Below, one piece after another: positions 56,129-64,000 of a stretch of DNA of 64,000 nucleotides. The stretch comes from Haliotis asinina (lineage: Eukaryota; Mollusca; Gastropoda; Lepetellida; Haliotidae). Position numbers and translations under genes: made by a program. Location: contig NC_090291.1 in NCBI RefSeq assembly GCF_037392515.1, positions 40,013,001 through 40,077,000 of the forward strand. The letters are read 5' to 3'. Each line of letters begins with the position of its first letter. Position 1 is the stretch's first letter. Under the pieces are notes generated by a model. The model made no database searches. It had not been told where the DNA came from and was given only the letters and a program-made list of their open reading frames with translations.

Positions 56129-56451
56129 TGTTATGGGTATAAACACAACTGAAAGCGTTATAAAGATATTCTGAATATGATAGCGCATCATCTGTTGTAA
56201 ATGAGAAGCCACATGTTAATTAATAATGTACAAACTCTATAACAAAGAAACACAACTGGTAACGCCAAAGGTATCTAATATCAGTGTACTGAAGATAAAT
56301 TAATAACAAATGCAAGCACAAGTACCATTTATGATTGTGAACACGGTAATACTCACTATAAACAACAAACTAGATGCCATTCCAAGTACCATTCTGTACT
56401 GTGCTAAGTCACTTGCAGGACAACGAGCGTTAATTACATGTTTGATATGTT
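56129..56451. other. Intergenic, no gene seen
   Basis: AT-rich, no recognisable feature. Confidence 0.5.
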
Positions 56452-56592
56452 CTGAGGCGGCTTTTAGCAATATCCCAGCAATATAACAGCGTGGGACACC
56501 AGAAATGGGATTCACACACTCCTATGAGGAATCGAACCTGTGTGCGGCGTGACGAGCGAAATCTTTAGCAGCTTGGCCACCCACGGCCCACC
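56452..56592 (-). mobile_element. SINE family B
   Basis: On the plus strand: CGGCTTTTAGCAATATCCCA, GGGACACCAGAAATGGGATT, ATGAGGAATCGAACCTG (reverse B box), GCGTGACGAGCGAAATCTTT. Confidence 0.82.
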
Positions 56593-57529
56593 AGGCATGA
56601 AGTTTCAACACAAGTCACATGTGTAACCGAGGTTTCATTGAATGCTAGATTTAAATAGGAAGAGCATGCCAATGAACAAAGCACTAAAACATCATGGTCG
56701 GTCATTGAAATGGCACAGTATTGACAATATGGAATGAAACGGGTGCATAATGGCGAAACTGCAAAGCGTTTGTGAGTAATTACTTTGATGCGTGGATATC
56801 TCGCCCTTTCATTCTTAAACAAGTGCCACATTTCACCTTTCCGTTTAACAAAACAATACAAGACGCGAAACACAACATCGAGCATATACAACACGTGCAG
56901 AGCACCATGACAATTTAGTTCTAAACATATATGCAATAACAAGTTTTCGGTCATTTAGGCGGAGGTTATGACTTAACATTTTTACAATCTCCACAATTTG
57001 GTCCCTTCAAAGGAGGTGTAACTTGCCCTGTGCTTTACGCTGGTGCGTAGCAATTAACACCTTATTAAATTGTTCTGAACATGTATCCTTTGAGGATATG
57101 ATTTCAGAATAGTTTTACGTTTGGGAAAACGATTAATATTATCTCAAAAGTGTTCTTTTCTTCCTCACTCCAGCTGATCGACGCCAAACGTCTAGAAAAG
57201 GCATTCGTCGGATCTTGTCAACACAAGAGAGATAAGTGCACTGAGCCCCAGAAGAATTCCGTTAAACGAGGACGCTGGTGACGCGGATATCCGACATTTC
57301 AAGGCGTCAAATCTGAAGAGTAAACATTTGCCATAACAAACTGATAACATCAAACGTCAATACGATCTGTCAGTCAGATTTACCTGTAACATCATCTTAA
57401 TCTACAATGTCGACAGAAATAATCCAAACATTACCGTTCGCGCCCTTATGTGCCACTGAAGTGGGGGATGATTTTTAGGACGCTTTAACGTCTAGGAGCA
57501 CTTCACTTTTATATTTTGTTTGTTTAAAG
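56593..57529. other. Intergenic, no gene recognised
   Basis: A minus-strand open frame at 56565-56954 has no recognisable family. Confidence 0.45.
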
Positions 57530-57748
57530 CCGCACTTCCCCACTTCCGCACTTCCGCACTTCCCCACTTCCCCACTTCCGCACTTCCCCACTTCCGCACT
57601 TCCCCACTTCCCCACTTCCGCACTTCTGCACTTCCGCACTTCCGCACTTCCCCACTTCCCCACTTCCGCACTTCCCCACTTCCGCACTTCCCCACTTCCC
57701 CACTTCCGCACTTCCCCACTTCCGCACTTCCCCACTTCCGCACTTCGG
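57530..57748. repeat. 9-bp minisatellite (CACTTCCSC)n
   Basis: About 24 copies of CACTTCCCC or CACTTCCGC in an irregular order. As 9 is a multiple of three, several frames stay open (for example KCGSGEV units on the minus strand). Confidence 0.95.
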
Positions 57749-57776
57749 ATGTATAGCGGCATTCTAACTGGTAGAG

Positions 57777-57842
57777 AGTGAGTGAGTTTAGTTTTACGCC
57801 GCACTCAGCAATATTCCCGCTACATAACGTCGTTCTCACTGG
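57777..57842 (-). mobile_element. SINE family A tail fragment
   Basis: GAGTGAGTGAGTTTAGTTTT then ACGCCGCACTCAGCAATATT, ending after about 66 bp. Confidence 0.8.
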
Positions 57843-57946
57843 TATGAACTTGCTTACAGTGACAGTGGAGTCTTTGTGATTTTTGAGACAGAAACTTCAT
57901 GATTTTTGACAGTCTTTGTGATTTGTCACAGAGTCTTTGCAATGAT

Positions 57947-58173
57947 TGAGTGAGTTTAGTTTTACGACGCACTCAGCAATATTCTAGCTATATGGCGACG
58001 GGCTGTAGATAATCGAGACTGGACCAGACAATCCAGTGACCAGCAACAAGAGCACCGATCTGCGCAATTAGGAACCGATGAAATTTGTCAACCAAGTCAG
58101 CGAGCCGTTAGTCGCCTCTTATGGCAAGCATGGGTTGACGAAGGCGTATTCTACCCCGGGACCTTCACGGGTC
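57947..58173 (-). mobile_element. SINE family A, full copy with 13-bp target duplication
   Basis: Flanked by TCTTTGCAATGAT at 57934-57946 and 58174-58186. This fixes the family ends: TGAGTGAGTTTAGTTTTACG on one side and GACCTTCACGGGTC on the other. The 13-bp duplication is of the size made by LINE machinery, supporting the SINE reading. It carries internal deletions (for example of the CTGACCACCCGATC block). Confidence 0.92.
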
Positions 58174-58186
58174 TCTTTGCAATGAT

Positions 58187-59199
58187 AAGTGTTATAAGAT
58201 GAAATGGTAATTATAGCTTTAGTTTGTGGTATTAATGACTACGATTTTTCTAATCAACACATAATATTATCTTGCAACTTTATAATTTACTTACATTATA
58301 GATATCACCTGTATCATAATTTTCAATGAAAATCATGTTATGGATATTTATGAGGAAAGCATCAAGATTAACAATCGTCTAATATGAAATTATGTGATAT
58401 ATGTCTATATTCCACATCAATTTCACAAAAATAATAGTCTAGAAGTGTCAGAGTCTTTAACACTAGAATATGTCGTTAGAACATGATGGAAAGGGAAAAA
58501 TAACTTCCTTTGTGTTCAGTTACGATGAGGCAGTAAGTTGTTCTGTTGTGTGTGTTACAGTGAACATGTCAAATCAGTCATTTTTTTAAAAAAAATTAGC
58601 TGACAGCTGAGATATTTACAAATATGTAAATAATGCAAGGAGTATAAATCACCTCGAATTATACCTTCAAATATTCATATGATCTTTAGACACAACAGAT
58701 ACATTAACAGAAACGTTCAATTCCGATTCATGAACAAGAGTTAAGTAATTATCAGTTCTATTTTTGTGATTGTGATTTATCCGTGACCATGGATTTTCCA
58801 TTACATCAATTTTATACTCATAAATTTTCTGCCAAAATTGAGCAATTGAGTGTTTCAGATATGTGTCTTCTTCTCGCTGATAAAACAGCACATCATTATT
58901 TATATGCGGTGATAAATCCAATGAGAATGCTGACTTGGCATGCTATAATAATTTATTCAATCATTTTTTTAAAAAAAGTATTAAAGCCTTAACAACATAT
59001 GACTTTACATGATTATCAATGATAATATAACTATATTCGTTCCTGATGGAACGTAGAAATGAGGTAAACGCGACAATAAGTTCCTTATAAAATTGATTTT
59101 GAACGTCTACCGGAAATGTACTGCACCTTTCTCTGCATTTGACGCTTTTACAAATCATAAAGTTTCCTTCGCAAAAATCACAAAGACTCCGTATCACTG
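58187..59199. other. Intergenic or intronic, no gene recognised
   Basis: AT-rich. It may be part of an intron of the receptor gene at 60468-63581 if that gene continues leftwards. Confidence 0.4.
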
Positions 59200-59300
59200 G
59201 TTCTGTAAATAATCGAGTGACTGACAGCATGAGCATTGACACTGATAATTTTGATGCGATTACAAGCAACTCAATCAGCAAGCATAACCATCCAATCCAC
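59200..59300 (-). mobile_element. SINE family A, decayed
   Basis: TTCTGTAAATAATCGAGTGA, CAGCATGAGCATTGACACTG and CAATCAGCAAGCATAACCAT remain. Confidence 0.55.
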
Positions 59301-59639
59301 ACTGTTTTACTCCTACAACATACATGATGCGGGACATATACTCTTACCCTGATCTTATCATTTTATGGAGGAGTAATTATCAGTACAGATATTCCTTTAT
59401 ATTAACTGTTGTTACTATACTCAGAATGGCTTTTAGAGTCACCGAGTAAGGTTTTGAACGCATCAGAGATGCAATAAATAAGTCCTTTAAGTACTGCAGT
59501 ACACCTTTATGAAAGTACAGGCGTTTGTCACTTAAGTGCTTACATACATTAAGTAGTTGACATGCATACTACAAAGAATGCTTGAAATATCGTGATAACA
59601 TGTTTGACGTACATAAACTGTATGGCCTACATAAAGTCT

Positions 59640-60432
59640 TTGTCTAGCATATCGTGCTTGTCTTACATGGAGTGTACGTCATACATGGAGTGTACGTCAT
59701 ACATGAAGTGTCTGTCATACATGAAGTGTGTGTCATACATGAAGTGTGTGTCTTACATGGAGTGTACGTCATATATGAAGTGTCTGTCATACATGAAGTG
59801 TGTGTCATACATGAAATCTTTGTTATGCATGAAGTGTCTGTCATACATGAAGTGTCTGTCATACGTGCAGTGTCTCATGCAAAAAGTGTCTGTCATACAT
59901 GAAGTGTCTGTCATACATGAAGTGTCTGTCATACATGAAATGTTTCTCACGCATGAGGTGTTTGTCATACATGAAGTGTGTGTCATGCATGAAGTGTCTG
60001 TCATACATGAAGTGTGTGTCATACATGGAGTGTACGTCATACATAAAGTGTCTGTCATGCATGAAGTGTCTGCCATGCATGAAGTGTCCGTCATACATGA
60101 AGTGTATGTCATGCATGAAGTGTCTGTCATACATGAAGTGTCTGTCATGCATGAAGTGTCTGCCATGCATGAAGTGTCCGTCATACATGAAGTGTATGTC
60201 ATGCATAAATGTCTGTCATACATGAAGTGTCTGTCATACATGGAGTGTCTGTCATGCATGAAGTGTCTGTCATGCATGAAGTGTCTGTCATACATGAAAT
60301 ATTTCTCATGCACGAAGTATCTATGATACAAGAAGTGTTTGTCATACATGAAGCGTCTATCATACATGAAGTGTCTGTCATGCATAAAGGGTCAGTCATA
60401 CATAAAGTGTCTGTCGTACATTCAGTGCTTGA
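59640..60432. repeat. 18-bp minisatellite, ~43 copies
   Basis: Unit CATACATGAAGTGTCTGT with variants (GCATGAAG, GGAGTGTA). As 18 bp is six codons, long open frames exist on both strands, up to 244 codons (SYMKCL or VIHEVS units on plus, TSCMTD or HFMYDR on minus). It lies 36 bp past the donor site of the receptor exon at 60468, so it is probably intronic. Confidence 0.95.
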
Positions 60433-60467
60433 GGAGTGATACACAAAGTCTCACCTGCTGAAAATAC

Positions 60468-60609
60468 CTCTGATCTTCTTTTCCCACTCGAGTTCAAGAA
60501 GTGACCCCTCTATCCAGAACTTCCCATCCATGTGGCCGTACTCATATCCCTCTCTGCACGTGCATCGATAGGAGCCACGGAGGAACTTGAAACCCGCCAG
60601 TCGGCCGCA
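60468..60609 (-). CDS. GPR158: GPR158/GPR179-like receptor, EGF-like exon
   Basis: The minus strand enters after TCTCCTATAG and encodes CGRLAGFKFLRGSYRCTCRE, then GYEYGHMDGKFWIEG and ELEWEKKIRG, leaving at GAG|GTATTT. The phase (0 in, 1 out) fits the preceding exon. This is the cysteine-rich, EGF-like segment between the Cache domain and the seven-helix domain in this class C family. The following exons were not found to the left. Confidence 0.8.
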
Positions 60610-60700
60610 CTATAGGAGACAACTCTGACTGTGAATACACATTCAAACCACCCCTACCTTACTAATAAGCTGACTTTGTAGTAGCAATAGTGATAGTAGT

Positions 60701-61055
60701 AGTGAGTGAATTTAGCTTTACGCCACACTCAGCTATATCTCAGCTATGTGGCGATGGTATGTTAGTAATCACGTCTGGACCAGAGATCCCAGACAAATGC
60801 AAAGTTTAGTTTCACGCCGCACTCAGCAATATTCCAGCTATATGGCGGCGGTCTGTAAATAAGCGAGTCTGTACCATACAGTCCAGTGATCGACAACAAC
60901 AGCATCGCTCTGCGCTATTGGGAACCGATGACATGTGTCAACCAAGTCAGCGAGCCTGACCACCCGATCCCGTTAGTCGCCTCTTGCGACAAGCATTGTC
61001 GCGTTTTATGGCAAGTATGGGTTGCTGAAGGCCTATTCTACCCCGTGACCTTCAC
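60701..61055 (-). mobile_element. Two SINE family A copies in tandem (one partial, one full)
   Basis: 60701-60790 is a tail half (GTGAGTGAATTTAGCTTTAC to GTCTGGACCAGAGATC). 60806-61055 is nearly full, from TTTAGTTTCACGCCGCACTC to GACCTTCACGCATC. Both lie in a receptor intron. Confidence 0.9.
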
Positions 61056-61059
61056 GCAT

Positions 61060-61215
<156 letters not shown>

Positions 61216-61261
61216 AAAGAAGAAATAGTAGTAGCAAGAATATGAATTAACCTGGCATTAC

Positions 61262-61379
61262 CTTAGTTGACAGTTGGTCGCACCTAGCTGTGTTCTTGAA
61301 TGCGTTGGCGATATAGAAGTTCTGTGGGCACTGGTTGATTTCCAGAAGGTTGAGGGGAACATCCACGGTTACAACACCC
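61262..61379 (-). CDS. GPR158: GPR158/GPR179-like receptor, exon after the Cache domain
   Basis: 118-bp exon, acceptor CTCATTCCAG and donor GTAATG. It encodes GVVTVDVPLNLLEINQCPQ and YIANAFKNTARCDQLSTK. The V-D-V and I-N-Q-C-P pattern followed by NAFKNT-RC is characteristic of GPR158-family ectodomains. The first base completes the codon left open by the exon at 62550. Confidence 0.82.
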
Positions 61380-61539
61380 CTGGAATGAGGAATATGTACA
61401 CAATAGTGCTAGGAGAAGACAACGCCGATATGGCGACACTGCTGCGTTAGCATGACACACAGCCGCCACCACCTCCCCCTCCCGCAACACCCCTCCCCCT
61501 CACTGTACCCACACTCTCTCGTGTCGTGCAGACTCAATG

Positions 61540-61604
61540 ATTAAACACACACAGACACACACTCACTCACTCACTCACTCACTCACACAAACACACACAC
61601 AAGA
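61540..61604. repeat. (CA)n and (ACTC)n microsatellite
   Basis: ACACAC and CACTCACTC runs within the receptor intron. A (CCA)n run follows at 61681-61716. Confidence 0.95.
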
Positions 61605-61719
61605 CCTCCCATCCCAGCACCCACACCTTCTCATGTTATGTGCAGAATCAATACACACCCTCTCGTGTTATGTCACTACTCCACCTCCACCACCACCACC
61701 ACCACCACCACCACCAAAA

Positions 61720-62144
61720 TATTTAAACATGGTTTGTACAGATTTTCATGTACCGGACCGGCACATTGTTCATCACTCACACAATCACAATCACAGACTG
61801 GATATGGAAATAATCAATCTGGAATATCTACATAGTTGTTCATTGTTGCCATTTTGTCCTGATAACGGGGCACCGACCTTCACCGATCAGAAGGTGGGCA
61901 GGCACTAGTGTAGCCAGTAGTGAGAATTATTGATCACTCGACGTATTTACTCTAAAAAAGGTTGTTTCCGCGTTTTCACTGCAACCCTGCTGTATATTTA
62001 CGGTTAACTTGTGGGAGTGTAAACATTGTCTAGACGCGTCTGGTACTCCTCGACACATTGCACTTAGAGTATGTCACAGTACTGTTGATTTACTAAGAGT
62101 AAGGTATTTTCTACAAGCACGCTAATAAATTACATCGAACTCTG
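61720..62144. other. Intron of the receptor gene, nothing recognised
   Basis: No coding or repeat signal identified. Confidence 0.5.
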
Positions 62145-62300
62145 AGTAGGTTCGGGTGGCCCAGTCGTCGAATTCGATGACAGGAGTATCGTGCCTTGAA
62201 TGTGCCCGAAAGATAGGATCAACGGGTTCCAATCCCAGGGTCGCCTTAGTTTGTTTTTGGGTGATCATCAAAGACGATGTCATTTTAGACCTGACTCAAT
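62145..62300 (+). mobile_element. tRNA-like SINE, possible fourth family
   Basis: GGGTGGCCCAGTCGTCGAAT resembles an A box region and AACGGGTTCCAATCCCAGGG a B box. The ACTC tail seen in families A and B is absent. Confidence 0.45.
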
Positions 62301-62365
62301 AAAGGCCTTCCTCCACAACAGAACTGATTCATCTTGTAGCTGAAACGTTCAAAGAGTTAAAAGAT

Positions 62366-62430
62366 TCATCCATTCATCCATCCATCATCCATCCACCCAT
62401 TCATTCATCATCCATCCATTCAATCATCTC
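62366..62430. repeat. (ATCC)n/(ATTC)n microsatellite
   Basis: CATCCATCCATC- and CATTCATTC-type tetramers. Confidence 0.92.
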
Positions 62431-62549
62431 TCGCATGGAAGTGTTGACGTGCAGTAAAACATGTTTCTGAAACGTCCTTATTTATTGGCGGTTTTTTTTA
62501 ATCCTGCCTTAGTCTGAATTCCGAGAAACAAAACACACACAACACTCAC

Positions 62550-63581
62550 TTAAACTTCAACTTCTTCTTCAGCTGGTCAAGTCCAAAGAACGGAACCGTA
62601 TACGTCATCACCCATTCGTCCACCCTGCCATCACACTTGAACCTAGGCGTGCTCCATGTCCCGTCAGTATAGGCCGGAGCCTTGTATCGCAGCGGAAAGT
62701 ATTCATGTCTGACTGTACTAGTTCCCGCGGGATCTGACCTGATAAAGGATCGCATCTTGTAGGTCTTCAACCCATTGGTGTTCGTCCCCCATCTCGATTT
62801 CTGTTTCCTGAACCAGTCTTCATCCACGTATTGTTTCTTCAGACCCGCTGTATCCACTGAATAGAAGCTCCCTTCCTTCTTATATGCTAAAGGTCCGAAG
62901 AACTCTCTGACTGTCTCGTCCTGATTCACAAACTGGTTCCTGTCAAAGAACACCCCACTGGAACGGATTTTGAAATTGCCCATCACGTTGGCGATGACTT
63001 CACCGAAGAGGTGTTCAATATGGAGCCGTCCACCACCTTGTAGATTGCCAAAGTTTTCATTAGGGTCGGTGTTTTGGAGGTAATTGCTGAGAAAATGAGC
63101 TAGTCTTAATGCAGTCCTCGCCTCCATCTCAAACTGTGTGTCAACGCCATACCCGACATCTCCCGCCATTGAAAGCAAGGATGATTCTTTTGTGTGACAG
63201 TTTTCCCGTGTTACGCTTTCCTTGTGGCGGAAGATCCTCATCATCCTGTCGAAAGCTTTGGGATCATATGTTGTCGATCTTTTTCTTCTCTTTTTTGTTA
63301 TGTTGAAATTGTCTTGCCAGTATTCCCTCAGTTCTCTCATTGTATGTTTACTGATGTACTTCCGACGCCCGTTTTGCAGTCCTTTTCGGATCTTGAAAAC
63401 GTGTTTTGGGGTCAGTTTCCTGACAGTCAGGTGCTCGGGTTGAGGGTAGATGTTGGGGATGTTGTAATAGCCGTAATCTATGTTGCTGTTGCTGTTGATG
63501 TTGCTGTTGGTCTCCTCTTGCTCTGACTTCACAAACACTTCCTCCTCGTAAGATTCATTAATTGATCGTAGGCGGCGTGAT
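62550..63581 (-). CDS. GPR158: GPR158/GPR179-like class C receptor, large Cache-domain exon
   Basis: 1,032-bp exon with acceptor TTTTTTTGTTTCAG (ending 63582) and donor AA|GTGAGT at 62549. It encodes about 344 residues. An acidic, Asn/Ser-rich start with repeated NSN is followed by a basic KKRRKRS (possible furin-type site). Then comes the extracellular Cache-like domain: FEMEARTALRLAHFLSNYL, FGEVIANVMGN, VDEDWFRKQKSRW, and the end motif W-S-T-P-x-F-K-C-D-G...EWVMTYTVPFFG. GPR158 is a neuronal class C receptor (a metabotropic glycine receptor in mammals) that recruits RGS7. Upstream exons, including any signal peptide, lie beyond the right edge. An in-frame ATG at 63652 is in the intron and is not the start. 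Exact orthology (GPR158 or GPR179) cannot be set from three exons. Confidence 0.85.
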
Positions 63582-63685
63582 CTGAAACAAAAAAAGTGAA
63601 TCCACATAATTGTCAAGTAGGTTCGGATACTGACGAAGACAAATATTTTCAAATGTAAACTGGAGATATTATTTCAAGATATGAA

Positions 63686-63830
63686 TAGTGAGTGAGTTTA
63701 GCTTTACGCCTTTATTTTGGCAATAGACGAGCAACATCGCGGCGGGTGACACCAAAAGTGTAACCTCACATTGTGCCCATGTGGGGAATCGAACCAAGGT
63801 GTTCAGCGCTGACGTGCGTCTTAAAACTAA
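63686..63830 (-). mobile_element. SINE family B
   Basis: On the plus strand: AGTGAGTGAGTTTAGCTTTA, GCGGCGGGTGACACCAAAAG, TGTGGGGAATCGAACCAAGG (reverse B box). The tRNA-like head is truncated. Confidence 0.8.
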
Positions 63831-64000
63831 ACACACACAGTCAATGTCTACTATCACACTCCAAGTCATTTAAACATTGCCTATAATTACATAAACGCCT
63901 AGAAATAGCTGTAGAACTGTTCAAAGTGGTATTGAACCCAGCCCACGGTATGTATCCTATTGGCCATATATGTAAGAAAACTTATGGTGATTTACTTGAA
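63831..64000. other. Nothing recognised
   Basis: Short stretch to the window edge, probably receptor intron. Confidence 0.4.

Noticed and set aside
59592-60385. Open frames of 244 and 210 codons on opposite strands
   Set aside because: Produced by an 18-bp tandem repeat without stops; no non-repeat domain.
63582-63652. ATG at 63652 as the start of the receptor exon
   Set aside because: The stretch up to 63582 is a typical intron end (TTTTTTTGTTTCAG).

Overview
The window looks like nuclear DNA of a marine gastropod, most likely an abalone (Haliotis) or a close vetigastropod. The basis is the very frequent pair of SINE-like families that share a TTTTACGCCGC...AATATTCCAGC end next to GAGT/ACTC runs. 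I associate these with abalone sequences from memory, without a database check. Low gene density, AT-rich intergenic DNA, abundant micro- and minisatellites and intron-bearing genes all fit an animal genome.

Layout. 0-22 kb holds no gene I can support. It carries SINE fragments, a decayed LINE tail (2.9-3.5 kb), palindromic elements with a tRNA-like B box (0.45-0.76 and 7.16-7.34 kb), a large inverted repeat with ~0.55-0.6 kb arms (6.2-9.5 kb), and several tandem arrays (CT-rich 3.6 kb, 10/20-bp 8.5 kb, 46-bp 20.6-21.2 kb) and segmental duplications (18.3-19.2 kb). 22.4-31.4 kb is a minus-strand ZNFX1-like gene: one giant exon encoding an SF1 helicase followed by eight almost identical 114-residue NFX1 zinc-finger units and a decayed ninth. 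A probable tiny coding first exon lies at 31.39 kb, and a 63-bp tandem repeat sits just past the stop. 31.5-42.1 kb is intergenic, with a half THAP domain, a 51-bp palindrome with flanking duplication, a LINE tail with a restriction-like endonuclease, more SINEs, and a 170-bp MITE inserted cleanly into a SINE. 42.2-47.8 kb is a plus-strand ZNFX1-like paralogue with the usual mixed zinc-finger region and C-terminal domain; its last ~80 codons lie in a shifted frame. 49.36-50.97 kb is a nearly whole Tc1/mariner element whose transposase has one frame break. 51-60.4 kb is repeat-rich. 60.47-63.58 kb holds three minus-strand exons of a GPR158/GPR179-like (metabotropic glycine receptor family) class C receptor ectodomain; the seven-helix exons were not found.

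The most interesting part is the divergent pair of ZNFX1-like genes. ZNFX1 proteins act in RNA-based defence (an antiviral RNA sensor at mitochondria in mammals, small-RNA inheritance in nematodes). Here one paralogue keeps the ancestral layout, while the other has a recently amplified zinc-finger array built as a 684-bp dimer repeat, which suggests fast copy-number change in an RNA-recognition module. No CRISPR array, rRNA, canonical tRNA or recognisable retroviral element was seen.
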